A DNA stretch of 64,000 nt from Pedosphaera parvula Ellin514. Its GTDB lineage: Bacteria > Verrucomicrobiota > Verrucomicrobiia > Limisphaerales > Pedosphaeraceae. The notes below the pieces were generated by a model. That model was not told the origin of the DNA. It did no database searches and saw only the letters and a list, made by a program, of their open reading frames with translations. Each line of letters opens with the position of its first letter. The stretch's first letter is position 1. Positions 26,431-35,151 of the stretch are shown here, in pieces. Position numbers and translations under genes: made by a program. The stretch spans positions 1 through 64,000 of the forward strand of contig NZ_ABOX02000035.1 of the NCBI RefSeq assembly GCF_000172555.1, written 5' to 3'.

Positions 26431-28191
26431 ATGCAAGCGGTCATCGATTACCAATCCATGTTGCTCAAAGCTTCCTGGCAGGCCGCCGCACTCATTGTGC
26501 TGGTGCTGACCGTGCAGTGGGCCTTCGGCCAGCGGCTCAGTCCGCGTTGGCGCCACGGGCTCTGGCTGCTGGTGGTGCTCCGGTTGGCGCTCCCCTGGAC
26601 CATTCCCTCCATGTTCAGTTTGTTCAATTTAATTAATTTCTCCAGGGCTTCTATGGCCATCGCCGGCCTGAGGACAACTTCCAGCTCGGCAGATTCTCCG
26701 GCCCTCCAAACGGCCACCTCCGACCTGGCAGGCAGCACTCCGCCGCAAGTTGCCATTACTCCAGCCGCCGTCGCGCCGAGATTCAGGGTTAACCCCGCCT
26801 GGCTCGCGCTGGTTTGGGCGGCGGGCGCTTTCGCCCTGGCGCTTTACCTGATGGGCACGCACTACCGGCTTTCACGGCGCATCGCGCAATGTCGTCCTTT
26901 GATTGACTCCCAGGTGATGAACTTGTTGGAGGACTGCAAACAAGTAATGGGCGTGCATGTGCCGGTGGCGCTGGTGGAGACGGCAGCGGTGGACGGCCCG
27001 TGTTTGTTTGGTTTTTTGCGCCCACGGCTGCTTTTGCCGCCAGGATTCACGCGCGGCTTTTCCCTCGATGAACTGCGCCACGTATTCCTGCATGAATTGG
27101 GGCATGTGAAGCGCCACGATATTCCTTTGGGGTGGTTGATGGCCTGGCTGCAAATCCTGCACTGGTTCAATCCGCTGGTGTGGCTGGCGTTTTCCCGGAT
27201 GCGCGTGGATCGCGAACTGGCTTGCGACGCGCTGGCGCTTTCACATGTGGAGGAAGCGGACTACAAGCCGTACGGCCGCACCATAGTCAAATTGCTGGAG
27301 GGATTTGGGGATTCTCTGCGGGTGCCGAGCCTGGCGGGAATCGTCGAGGACAAACAACAAATGAAGGAGAGAATCAACATGATCACGAAACACCAAAAAG
27401 CGAAGCGAGGCACCGCATTGGCGGGGCTCCTGATAGTGGGCCTGGGATTACTTACGCTGACGGACGCGCAGACCGCCGATAAACCGTCCGCTGCCAGAAC
27501 CGGCGCTGAAACCGCGCCGCCGAAGATCGTCGCCACTTCACCCTTGATCGGGGCGAAGGATGTGGACCCTGCACTGACCGAGATCACGGTCACGTTCGAT
27601 CAGGATATGGGGCGCGGAATGTCATGGACCGGCGGCGGCCCGGACTTTCCTCAATCACCTGAAGGCAAGCGGGCGAAATGGCGCGACAAGCGCACTTGTG
27701 TCCTGCCGGTGAAACTCGAATCCGGGCACTACTACCGGATGGGCATCAACTCCACAAGTTACCAGAATTTTCGCAGCGCGACCGGTATGGCCGCCCCGCC
27801 CTCCGCCATCTATTTCACCACACAAGGGGCCAGCGATGCGCTCACGGCCAGGACACTCGTGCCACAGGTGGTCCGCATCGAACCGTCCAACAAAGCACAA
27901 AATGTCAGCCCGACGTTGACGGAAGTGCGTGTCACCTTCGACGTTCCGATGGGCGGGGGTTGTTCGTGGTGCACCGTGAGTGACGATGGTGCCGATTTCC
28001 CCAAGGCCCCGGAAGGAAAGAATTTTTATTGGACCAAGGACAAGAAGACCTGCGTGCTACCGGTCGAACTCAAGCCGGGGAAGACTTATCGACTGAGTCT
28101 CAACGACGCGGATAATAAGAATTTCCAGAGCGCCGCCGGCGTGCCACTGGAACCGGTGGCCTGCACGTTTAAGACAAGCGATAAGCCATAG
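26431..28191 (+). CDS. BlaR1/MecR1-type M56 membrane metalloprotease with Big_5 (SbsA Ig-like) ectodomain
   Basis: 586 residues, with AGGAGG about 5 bp before the ATG. Transmembrane helices lie at about 14-32, 40-60, 122-142 and 233-255, with another at about 329-345. The zinc protease motif HELGH (221-225) and the downstream glutamate in RELACD (Glu262) are intact, as in BlaR1. Family members that sense beta-lactams carry a C-terminal penicillin-binding domain; this one does not. Two similar Ig-like Big_5 domains take its place (about 365-470 and 480-583), each starting with a P-x-x-x-A-x-x-V...LTE(I/V)-x-VTFD pattern. The signal is therefore probably not a beta-lactam; a wall or surface ligand is an inference. 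It should cleave the BlaI-type repressor encoded upstream. Confidence 0.9.
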   Translation: MQAVIDYQSMLLKASWQAAALIVLVLTVQWAFGQRLSPRWRHGLWLLVVLRLALPWTIPSMFSLFNLINFSRASMAIAGLRTTSSSADSPALQTATSDLAGSTPPQVAITPAAVAPRFRVNPAWLALVWAAGAFALALYLMGTHYRLSRRIAQCRPLIDSQVMNLLEDCKQVMGVHVPVALVETAAVDGPCLFGFLRPRLLLPPGFTRGFSLDELRHVFLHELGHVKRHDIPLGWLMAWLQILHWFNPLVWLAFSRMRVDRELACDALALSHVEEADYKPYGRTIVKLLEGFGDSLRVPSLAGIVEDKQQMKERINMITKHQKAKRGTALAGLLIVGLGLLTLTDAQTADKPSAARTGAETAPPKIVATSPLIGAKDVDPALTEITVTFDQDMGRGMSWTGGGPDFPQSPEGKRAKWRDKRTCVLPVKLESGHYYRMGINSTSYQNFRSATGMAAPPSAIYFTTQGASDALTARTLVPQVVRIEPSNKAQNVSPTLTEVRVTFDVPMGGGCSWCTVSDDGADFPKAPEGKNFYWTKDKKTCVLPVELKPGKTYRLSLNDADNKNFQSAAGVPLEPVACTFKTSDKP

Positions 28192-28236
28192 AGAACCGTA
28201 AAGAGGCCGCCCAATCCAAGCCTCCAACCGATCGAT

Positions 28237-28257
28237 CTTCTCTTCCTCGGGGAGAAG
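28237..28257 (+). terminator. Stem-loop after the M56 gene
   Basis: CTTCTC and GAGAAG around a 9-base loop, 45 bp after the stop. There is no U-tract; tentative. Confidence 0.3.
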
Positions 28258-28404
28258 ACACAGATGAGGGGGCTCGCGATGTAAACCACCCCACCCACTC
28301 CACGCGCCAAGCCCCAATGCAGATGATATGCGGCACCTGACCAACTCACCCACAGCGGTTTCCCCCGGATTGAGTGGTTATCCGATAACGCGATCCAGAA
28401 GGAT

Positions 28405-28584
28405 TTAGAATGTGAAGGTCAGCGCGGCGTAGACAAAATTAACGTCGTTGTGTGGGCCGGTTTCGGCGATAAACGCGCCATGAAAGAAGTGGGAATAACC
28501 TGCGTAAGAGTTGATATAACGATCAAACTGCCAGTTCACTTGCAGGTCAATCTCGCCGCCAATCACTAGATCCGTTTCCGACAT
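28405..28584 (-). pseudogene. C-terminal fragment of an alginate-export-type outer membrane protein
   Basis: 59 codons on the minus strand, starting at an internal-looking ATG (28584) and ending TAA at 28405. The text GGEIDLQVNWQFDRYINSYAG, then YSHFFHGAFIAETGP and VYAALTFTF, is the end of a beta-barrel. It matches the closing strands of the Alginate_export family (GYSHFF.G.(F)I..TG...D...Y..L...F) with a C-terminal Phe. The remaining 350 or more residues are missing upstream, where the oxdC end lies only 63 bp away. It is the remnant of a deleted porin gene. Confidence 0.6.
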
Positions 28585-28647
28585 TCTTTTAAGGAATGTT
28601 ATATGGCGGCACTCGCTGCCTTAAAAAGGCTGATTGCCAAATCAAGG

Positions 28648-29808
28648 TCACAGCGGCCCGACAATGACAGGCTTGTTCTTGGAAAGGACAGCCATCGTCT
28701 TTTGGTCCAGGTTGAGATGGGCCTCTACCAGCTTCGGTGGGGTCAGCGCCATCCATTGGTTTAATGACACGTCCGCAAAATAAGAACTGCGGAACATTTC
28801 CAGAAAACGTAGCGTCTCGCTGCCCGTGTTCTCAATGTAGTGGCCCATCGCAAACGGCACATAGCCCACATCACCCGCCTGATAATCGAACGTACGCGCT
28901 TTCCCACTTGACGCAAAGACGGTCATCCGACCACTGCCGTTAATGTAATACTGCCACTCGTCGGTATTCGGATGCCAGTGCAACTCACGCAATCCACCCG
29001 GCTCGACCTCGACCAACGCCGCCGCTATTGTGCTCGCGGCGGGAAAATTATGTGAATCCACAATGCGTACCTGGCCTCCCGCAACCTTTATCGGCTCTTG
29101 CGCCAGCATCCGATAGCTGTATCGCACCGGCACCTCCCCCGCCGGAGATTTCACCGTGTCTGCGGCGATAGGGCCGGGCACCTCTCCAGCAAAAATCCAT
29201 CGCGTGTCTGTTGGAATGTTGGCGAAAGCGGACTCGGGCACGCCAAAGTTCTTGGCCAATACCTCCCGTGGCGTATGCGCAAACCAATCGGTGATGAGGA
29301 AAGTCTCGTTCTCTGAGAAGTTGCCGTCGTCGAAAACCAGCAAAAACTCACAGCCCTCTTCGAGTCCCTGAATCGAATGCGGGATGCCTGCGGGGAAGTT
29401 CCATAGATCTCCCACACCGACGTCGTCGATGAAGTTTCGTCCCTGTGCATCGACAGCAGTGATCCGGGCACGGCCAGCAAGCATATACGCCCACTCGGCC
29501 TCCTTGTGCCAATGCAGCTCACGGATGCCGCCGGGTTTCAATCGCATGTTCACCCCCGCCATGTTCGTCGACACCGGCAGTTCACGCACCGTCACCTCAC
29601 GTGCCCAACCGCCTGACGTTAAACGGTTGCGCGCCATTGCATAGGAGAACTTGAGGTTCGGGATTGTGCCAGCGTCAGTGTCTGGCGAGGCCAGCATGTC
29701 GGGATTTTCTTGCTCCAACGGCACGTTCCGAGGCCCCATAATGGGCGCCCCCTTATCACCGCGGATTGGCTGTGGCCCGTTGGCAACATCTTGCTTTGTC
29801 TGGATCAT
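28648..29808 (-). CDS. oxdC: Oxalate decarboxylase (bicupin)
   Basis: 386 residues from ATG 29808, chosen for the strong AAGGAG site 7 bp upstream; the longer frame to 30042 has no such support. It converts oxalate to formate and CO2 using manganese. Two cupin domains carry complete metal sites: His99, His101, Glu105, His144 and His277, His279, Glu284, His323. The N-terminal active-site lid reads SENET at 165-169, equivalent to the SENST lid with the catalytic Glu in Bacillus OxdC; oxidases differ here. An equivalent of the second-site Glu is at residue 337. No signal peptide is visible, so it is probably cytoplasmic. It is divergent from the sulfite-oxidase-like gene. No formate dehydrogenase or oxalate/formate antiporter is nearby. 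Confidence 0.93.
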   Translation of the reverse strand: MIQTKQDVANGPQPIRGDKGAPIMGPRNVPLEQENPDMLASPDTDAGTIPNLKFSYAMARNRLTSGGWAREVTVRELPVSTNMAGVNMRLKPGGIRELHWHKEAEWAYMLAGRARITAVDAQGRNFIDDVGVGDLWNFPAGIPHSIQGLEEGCEFLLVFDDGNFSENETFLITDWFAHTPREVLAKNFGVPESAFANIPTDTRWIFAGEVPGPIAADTVKSPAGEVPVRYSYRMLAQEPIKVAGGQVRIVDSHNFPAASTIAAALVEVEPGGLRELHWHPNTDEWQYYINGSGRMTVFASSGKARTFDYQAGDVGYVPFAMGHYIENTGSETLRFLEMFRSSYFADVSLNQWMALTPPKLVEAHLNLDQKTMAVLSKNKPVIVGPL

Positions 29809-30086
29809 AATCGTCTCCTTTTCTTTGTTATTTTTCGCACACCTTGTCTGGAAATTATCGACTGTTCCGGCCTCACGGGATGCCCCAAGACGTCCTGGGC
29901 CAACTGTCCGATGCGTCTGGACAGAACTTGAAACAAGACCAGTGCAGCTTCCACGAACCCGCACAAACTTCCTCCTTGCGAAAAGCCACCAAGACGCTTT
30001 TGAACCGTAATGCCTCTCAGTCCCATCCGCAAAAATCACCACATGGGGTTATACCCTTACGATCCCACCAGAATCATTCCGTGAAG
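29809..30086. other. Divergent intergenic region upstream of oxdC
   Basis: About 280 bp without a supported gene. It contains the oxdC ribosome binding site, an inverted repeat at 29904-29924 and presumably promoters for both directions. A 146-codon open frame across it lacks any protein-like features. Confidence 0.5.
29904..29924. promoter_or_regulatory. Inverted repeat, candidate operator of oxdC
   Basis: CTGTCC-GATGCGTCT-GGACAG, a perfect 6-bp dyad with a 9-base centre (15-bp centre spacing), about 100 bp upstream of the oxdC ATG. Consistent with a dimeric regulator site; the regulator is unknown. Confidence 0.4.
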
Positions 30087-30199
30087 CTGGCCCGAACTTC
30101 CTCCAAAACGGGTGTTCACCCCACTGTTATCAATCTGGCTTTTCATGGGAGGTTTGGAAGCGGAGAAAAAGAGAGATCAGATCGCAAAGAGGAGATGAG
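30087..30199 (+). promoter_or_regulatory. Conserved leader element, copy 1 (upstream of the sulfite-oxidase-like gene)
   Basis: Shared blocks with 31791-31906, in the same order and nearly the same spacing: TGGCCC(G/A)AAC, a CTCCAAAA/GCCAAAG block, the hairpin GGGTG-TT-CACCC (30110-30121), GTTATC 16 bp after the hairpin start, and GCAAAGAGGAGATG 58 bp later. The last block doubles as the ribosome site of the small ORF at 30202. It could be a cis-regulatory RNA, an operator region or a copied promoter. Confidence 0.6.
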
Positions 30200-30201
30200 T
30201 T

Positions 30202-30288
30202 ATGGCCCATCAGGATCAACCGTACCTGATCCATATTTCACAAGAACATATTGGGAAAACCTCATTGAAAGCTCCAAAACATGAATGA
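30202..30288 (+). CDS. 28-residue upstream ORF overlapping the sulfite-oxidase-like gene
   Basis: ATG at 30202 with an AGAGGAG site about 8 bp upstream. The product starts MAHQDQPYLIHISQEHIG and ends KAPKHE. The stop at 30286-30288 overlaps the next gene's ATG (30281) by eight bases, while that gene has no ribosome site of its own. Translational coupling or a leader peptide is likely (inference). Too short to assign a function. Confidence 0.45.
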   Translation: MAHQDQPYLIHISQEHIGKTSLKAPKHE

Positions 30289-31348
30289 TCAACAGATACG
30301 CAACGGGAAAATTGTCCGGAGTGCAGAACCGCTCAATCTTGAGATGCCGTTCGAAAAACTCGATGGCTTTATCACGCCGACGGAATTGTTTTACGTACGG
30401 ATGCATTACGCAATACCGAAGATCGACAGGACCAAATGGCGGTTGCGGGTTGAAGGCGAAGTCGAAAGAGCCTTCGAGCTCAACTTCGACGAATTGACCA
30501 AACTCGCATCGAAAAGGGTTGCGGCGCTGCTGGAGTGCGCCGGCAATTCCCGAATCTTTCTCGAACCCAAAGTGTCAGGCGTCCAGTGGGGACTGGGCGC
30601 CGTCGGCAACGCAAATTGGACCGGAGTTCCCTTGTCAATCCTGCTCGATCGTGCCGGCGTGAAGCAGGCTGCGCGTGAAGTGATTCTCGAAGGGGCCGAT
30701 GAGGGTCCGGCCGAATTGGCGGGAGGGCCGCATGGCAAGGTGTGCTTTGCGCGGAGCATTCCACTGGCGAAGGCGCGCGAGGATGCGTTGCTCGCATACA
30801 AAATAAACGATGTCGACCTTCCAGCCGAACACGGCTTTCCCGTGCGCGCGATTGTGCCCGGATGGTACGCGGTTGCGTCGGTCAAATGGTTGCAGCGCGT
30901 CATCGTGATCGATCGACCGTTCAACGGTTATTACCAAACTTTGGATTACGCGTTCTGGAAGCGTGTCCACGGCAACCCTGAGCTCGAGCCGCTGCGCAAG
31001 ATGCCAATCAAATCAGAGATCGCGCAACCAATGGAGGGCGAAACGGTTCCGGTAAATTCGAAAGTGCGTGTCCGTGGCGCTGCCTGGACCGGAGAGGGAG
31101 AGGTCGCCAAAGTCGAGCTTACTGTCGACGGCGGCGCGACCTGGAACGAAACGAAACTCGACGAGGCGAAGCCGAACGCCTGGCGGCTTTGGGAATTCGA
31201 TTGGCAAACGCCCGCAACTGCCGAAAAGCGAATACTCATTGCCCGGGCCACTGATTCAAAGGGTCGCACGCAACCTGCCGAGCACGATCCCGATCGCGGC
31301 GCTTACATGATTAATCATCTTCTGCCGATTAACGTCGAAGTTCGGTAG
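30281..31348 (+). CDS. Sulfite-oxidase-family molybdopterin oxidoreductase
   Basis: 355 residues. The molybdopterin domain (about 30-220) includes VAALLECAGNSR, whose Cys is the expected molybdenum ligand, then GLGAVGNANWTGVPLSILLD and HGFPVRAIVPGWYAVASVKWL, all typical of the family. Residues about 240-350 form the Mo-co dimerisation (Ig-like) domain (KVRVRGAAWTGEGEVAKVEL, VDGGATW). There is no cytochrome b5 domain, Tat signal or other signal peptide, unlike periplasmic SorA or YedY, so it appears cytoplasmic. The electron acceptor and true substrate are unknown; sulfite is the family default. It starts inside a 28-residue ORF and follows a leader element also found before fumC. Confidence 0.9.
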   Translation: MNDQQIRNGKIVRSAEPLNLEMPFEKLDGFITPTELFYVRMHYAIPKIDRTKWRLRVEGEVERAFELNFDELTKLASKRVAALLECAGNSRIFLEPKVSGVQWGLGAVGNANWTGVPLSILLDRAGVKQAAREVILEGADEGPAELAGGPHGKVCFARSIPLAKAREDALLAYKINDVDLPAEHGFPVRAIVPGWYAVASVKWLQRVIVIDRPFNGYYQTLDYAFWKRVHGNPELEPLRKMPIKSEIAQPMEGETVPVNSKVRVRGAAWTGEGEVAKVELTVDGGATWNETKLDEAKPNAWRLWEFDWQTPATAEKRILIARATDSKGRTQPAEHDPDRGAYMINHLLPINVEVR

Positions 31349-31429
31349 GAGCGAGGTCGATCCGGTTGAACTTCGCCGCCATGCGTTTAATCTGAACTGG
31401 AGTGTCGGCGGGGCTTTCATGGTCAAAAT

Positions 31430-31660
31430 GTGATCCAACCGGCTCTCTGTCTTGCTGTCGCGTTCCTGTTGGGCTTGCCTCTGGAACAAACCCGATACGT
31501 ATTCCTACTCAGTGCTCTTCCCTGCGGCTTCTTTGGCATTCTCTTCGGTGAAAATTTCAAAGCAATTCCTGATGTGGCAAGCTCGAGTCTCATTGCGAGC
31601 ACTCTGTTTGGTATCATCACACTGGCGGGATGGATCATTCTTCTCAGCCACTTACATTAG
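31430..31660 (+). pseudogene. C-terminal fragment of an AEC (auxin efflux carrier/malonate-type) transporter
   Basis: 76 codons from a GTG with no ribosome site and a stop a short way upstream. The sequence has two helices (CLAVAFLLGLPLEQTRYVFL and the IASTLFGIITLAGWIILL end) around LPCGFFGILFGENFKA. This is the pattern of the last two or three helices of AEC transporters. The remaining 220 or more residues are absent. The remnant transporter sits just before fumarase and malic enzyme, so it may once have served dicarboxylate uptake (inference). Confidence 0.55.
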
Positions 31661-31790
31661 GACACCCTATGTTTCATTGCGAAGGTGCGAATAACCTGAG
31701 CATATTCACCACCCGGTATCACACAAATTATGACAGCACCCTGGCGCTGCTGCCAGAAGCCTCTTGGAGCCATCTCATAATAAACCGAGG
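31661..31790. other. Short non-coding stretch before the fumC leader
   Basis: AT-richer than its surroundings, with no gene evident; it may contain the fumC promoter. Confidence 0.4.
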
Positions 31791-31906
31791 ATGGCCCAAA
31801 CATTTCCGCCAAAGTGGGTGTTCACCCGATGGTTATCGACCCGATTTATTTTGACGATTGGCAGAAACCGGGAAATGGTGATTTTGGATTGCAAAGAGGA
31901 GATGGA
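31791..31906 (+). promoter_or_regulatory. Conserved leader element, copy 2 (upstream of fumC)
   Basis: Partner of 30087-30199. ATGGCCCAAAC, CCGCCAAAG, hairpin GGGTG-TT-CACCC (31816-31827), GTTATC 16 bp after the hairpin start, and GCAAAGAGGAGATG 59 bp after that. It ends about 50 bp before the fumC ATG. No short ORF here ends at the fumC start. Confidence 0.6.
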
Positions 31907-31956
31907 TTGTCGCCGAAGCCTAGTGGGCACTTTCATATCACCGGAGGAAAAGCAAA

Positions 31957-33402
31957 ATGCCAGACATTCGCAAAGAAACCGACAGCCTCGGCGAGGTAGA
32001 TGTTCCCGCCGATAAACTCTGGGGCGCCCAGACCCAGCGCTCGCTTGAGCACTTCAGCATCGGCCAGGACCTGATCCCGCGCGAGATGATCAGCGCGTAC
32101 GCCACTCTTAAGAAAGCCGCCGCCAATGCCAACCATGCCGGCCAGCGACTCGACGACGAGCGCCACAAATTGATCGTGCAGGTCTGTGATGAAATCCTTG
32201 CCGGCCAGCATGAGGACATGTTTCCGCTTCATGTCTGGATGACTGGCAGCGGCACTCAGTTCAACATGAATGTGAACGAGGTGATTTCCAACCGCTGCTG
32301 CCAGCTCGCCGGGACACCATTGGGGAGTAAGAAACCGGTCCACCCCAATGACGACGTCAACATGTCACAGTCGTCCAACGATTCGTTTCCTTCCGCCATG
32401 AATATAGCCGCGGCGGTTAATGTGAAGCAGCGATTAATCCCAGCAGTGAAGGCGTTGCGTGATGCCATTCTGGCGAAGGTCGAATCGTGGGAAGACATCG
32501 TCAAGATCGGTCGCACACATATGCAGGATGCCACACCTCTCACCCTCGGCCAGGAATGGTCGGGTTATGCGGGCATGCTCTCGGACGATCTCGAGCGAAT
32601 TGAGGATGCTCTGAAAGGTATCTACCGCCTTGCGCTCGGCGGCACCGCCGTGGGCACCGGCATCAACTCGGCGCCCGGCTTCGGTGAAGCAGCAGCCGCC
32701 GAAATCGCAAAACTCACAGGCCTGCCCTTCGTCAGCGCGCCGAACAAGTTCACGGTTCAGGGCGCTCACGACGCTCAGGTGCAGCTTTCCGGCACGCTGC
32801 GCACTCTGGCCGTGTCGCTCTACAAGATTGCCAACGACATCCGGCTGATGTCGTGCGGTCCGCGAGCCGGCTTCGCCGAGTTAATGATTCCGGAAAACGA
32901 GCCGGGCTCGTCAATCATGCCAGGCAAGGTAAATCCCACCCAGGCCGAAGCACTGACCATGGTCGCCGTGCAGGTGATGGCAAACGATGCGGCGGTGGGC
33001 TTCGGTGGCGCAGGCGGCTACCTGGAAATGAACGTTTACAAGACTTTGATCATTTACAACGTCACTCACTCCATCAGGATCATGGCCGATTCGTGCACAA
33101 ACTTCCGCAAATTCCTGATCGAGGGGACAAAACCGAATCTGAAAAAGATCAAGGAGTATGTGGACCGCTCCCTGATGCTGGTGACGGCGCTCTCGCCGGT
33201 CATTGGCTACGACAAGGCGTCCCAGATTGCCCACTACGCGATGAACAATGACCTCACCCTGAAGGACGCCGCACTCAAGCTCGGCTTCGTGACGGAGGAT
33301 GAGTTCGACCGCGTTGTCGATCCGGCGAAGATGGTCAGGCCGTACGTCGCGATTGCCAGGCAACCAGAGCTCAATCGCGAACTCGAGCCAGCAAGCCATT
33401 AA
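31957..33402 (+). CDS. fumC: Class II fumarate hydratase
   Basis: 481 residues, slightly longer than the usual 460-470. It interconverts fumarate and L-malate in the TCA cycle without an iron-sulfur cluster. The family signature [13 protein letters not shown] is intact (about residue 327-339), as are [13 protein letters not shown] and the [17 protein letters not shown] active-site segments (about 95-145) and [12 protein letters not shown] (about 188-199). The ATG at 31957 follows GGAGGA by 9 bp. Malic enzyme starts 14 bp after its stop, so the two probably form an operon leading from fumarate through malate to pyruvate. Confidence 0.96.
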   Translation: MPDIRKETDSLGEVDVPADKLWGAQTQRSLEHFSIGQDLIPREMISAYATLKKAAANANHAGQRLDDERHKLIVQVCDEILAGQHEDMFPLHVWMTGSGTQFNMNVNEVISNRCCQLAGTPLGSKKPVHPNDDVNMSQSSNDSFPSAMNIAAAVNVKQRLIPAVKALRDAILAKVESWEDIVKIGRTHMQDATPLTLGQEWSGYAGMLSDDLERIEDALKGIYRLALGGTAVGTGINSAPGFGEAAAAEIAKLTGLPFVSAPNKFTVQGAHDAQVQLSGTLRTLAVSLYKIANDIRLMSCGPRAGFAELMIPENEPGSSIMPGKVNPTQAEALTMVAVQVMANDAAVGFGGAGGYLEMNVYKTLIIYNVTHSIRIMADSCTNFRKFLIEGTKPNLKKIKEYVDRSLMLVTALSPVIGYDKASQIAHYAMNNDLTLKDAALKLGFVTEDEFDRVVDPAKMVRPYVAIARQPELNRELEPASH

Positions 33403-33416
33403 CAAAGACAATCGAT

Positions 33417-35147
33417 ATGAAAAATATTAATAAACGCGGAGTGGAATTGCTCCAGGACCCATCGCTCAATAAATCTACAGCATTTACCGAAGCCGAAAAA
33501 CAGAAGTTCGGCCTGATTGGCCTCGTGCCCGACGTTACCGAAACCGAGGACCTGCAACTGCGCCGCGTCCTGCTGCAACTCAGCCACCAGAGCACGGACC
33601 TTGAGCGCTACATTTACCTCATGAACCTGCTCGACCACAGCGAGACACTCTTCTACCGGACCGTCATGTCGGACCCGGCGCGCTTTTTGCCGATCGTGTA
33701 CGATCCGACCATCGGCGAGGCCTGTCTCAAGTTCGGCCACATCTACCGCGGGCCGCGTGGCATGTATCTCTCGATTACGCGCCGCGGCAAAGTGAAGCAG
33801 GTCTTGAAAAACTGGCCGCAGAAGGATGTCCGGTTCATCTGCGTCACCGATGGCGGCCGAATTCTCGGCCTTGGTGACCTCGGAGCAAACGGCGCCGGCA
33901 TTCCCATCGGCAAGTTGCAACTTTACACCGCCTGTGCCGGAGTGCCGCCGCAATACCTGCTCCCCATGTACCTCGACGCAGGCACCAACAATGAACAATA
34001 CCTGCACGATCCCTTGTATCTGGGGATGCGCAGAACGCGCCCGCCGACTGCGGAGCTTTATTCGTTTGTGGATGAATTCGTCGATGCAGTGCAAGAGGTG
34101 TTTCCGAAGTGCTGCATCCACTTCGAGGATTGGACGGGCACGGATGCGGTGCATTTGCTCCAGCGGTATCGCGACCGGTATTGCGTCTATAACGACGACG
34201 TGCAAGGCACGGCCGGGATCACCCTTGCCGGGATGATCAATGCGTGCAAGATCAAAGGCTCGAAGCTGAAGGATGAAACATTTTTGTTCCTCGGCGCGGG
34301 TTCGGCTGGCATTGGACTCGCCGACCTGCTTTGTTCCGCGCTCGTTCAGCAAGGCATGACGCTCGAACAAGCGCGCTCCAAGGTATATCTGTTCGACATC
34401 AATGGCCTGATCGAGTCGAGCCGGAGGGACCTCGTTGATTTTCAGAGGCCATATGCCCATCCGCATGTGCCGACGCGGGATTTCGTCGCCGCGATTGAGA
34501 GCATCAAGCCGACCACGATCATCGGAGTCAGCACCGTCGGCGGCGCTTTCACGCAAGCGGTCATTGAAGCCATGTCGCGCATCAATAAACGCCCTGTGAT
34601 TCTTGCGTTGTCAAACCCGACCGACCGGGCCGAGTGCACACCCGAGCAGGCGTACACCTGGTCGAAGGGCAAGGCGATTTACGCCGCCGGTGTCCAGTTC
34701 CCGCCGGTTCATTACAATGGCCAGACCTTTCTGCCGGGGCAGGCAAACAACTTCTATATCTTCCCGGCGATTGGCATGGCGATTTTTGCCACGCAGGCAA
34801 AACGAGTGACAGATGAGATGTTCATCGAAGCCGGCCAGGCCGTCGCGGACCAGGTGCCGCCTGAACTGCTCAAGCAAGGCCTCCTGTACCCGTTGCAGGC
34901 GAACATTCTCGAAACTGAAATCCAGACTGCGGCACGAGTGGCGAAACTGATCTTCAACTCCGGCCTGGCCAGGGTGCCGCGTCCGTCTGCCGACATGGTG
35001 GCATTTATCCGCAAGCAGGTTTATCAGCCGGAATATGAGGAGGAAGCGCCGGTTTCCCCGCCCAAAGCAGCTGCGAGGCCCAGCCGCTTGCGGCTCCCGC
35101 GCCAGCCACGCCTTGCTCCTTCCCGGCGGAGAAGTGTTCGAGCATGA
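33417..35147 (+). CDS. maeA: NAD-dependent malic enzyme (oxaloacetate-decarboxylating)
   Basis: 576 residues. It oxidises L-malate to pyruvate and CO2. It belongs to the large SfcA/mitochondrial-type family: FLPIVYDPTIGEACLKF, TDGGRILGLGDLGANG (about 140-156), EDWTGTDAVHLLQRYRDRYCVYNDDVQGTAG with the metal-binding acidic residues (about 238-267), FLFLGAGSAGIGLADLL for NAD (about 288-304) and VILALSNPTDRAECTPEQAY. The tail after about residue 540 is Pro/Arg-rich and odd. One frame over, the same DNA reads as an Ala/Pro-rich tail that would end in an ATGA overlap with the next gene, so a one-base loss near 35075-35090 is possible. Confidence 0.95.
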   Translation: MKNINKRGVELLQDPSLNKSTAFTEAEKQKFGLIGLVPDVTETEDLQLRRVLLQLSHQSTDLERYIYLMNLLDHSETLFYRTVMSDPARFLPIVYDPTIGEACLKFGHIYRGPRGMYLSITRRGKVKQVLKNWPQKDVRFICVTDGGRILGLGDLGANGAGIPIGKLQLYTACAGVPPQYLLPMYLDAGTNNEQYLHDPLYLGMRRTRPPTAELYSFVDEFVDAVQEVFPKCCIHFEDWTGTDAVHLLQRYRDRYCVYNDDVQGTAGITLAGMINACKIKGSKLKDETFLFLGAGSAGIGLADLLCSALVQQGMTLEQARSKVYLFDINGLIESSRRDLVDFQRPYAHPHVPTRDFVAAIESIKPTTIIGVSTVGGAFTQAVIEAMSRINKRPVILALSNPTDRAECTPEQAYTWSKGKAIYAAGVQFPPVHYNGQTFLPGQANNFYIFPAIGMAIFATQAKRVTDEMFIEAGQAVADQVPPELLKQGLLYPLQANILETEIQTAARVAKLIFNSGLARVPRPSADMVAFIRKQVYQPEYEEEAPVSPPKAAARPSRLRLPRQPRLAPSRRRSVRA

Positions 35148-35151
35148 TTAC

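Noticed and set aside
29809-30042. Longer N-terminus of oxalate decarboxylase
   Set aside because: A strong AAGGAG site points to the ATG at 29808, and the OxdC family starts there.
29844-30284. A 146-codon plus-strand frame between oxdC and the molybdoenzyme
   Set aside because: Unlike a protein in composition; it covers the divergent promoter region, the leader element and the better supported short ORF at 30202.
33399-34556. A 385-codon minus-strand open frame opposite malic enzyme
   Set aside because: Antisense shadow of a complete, well conserved gene.
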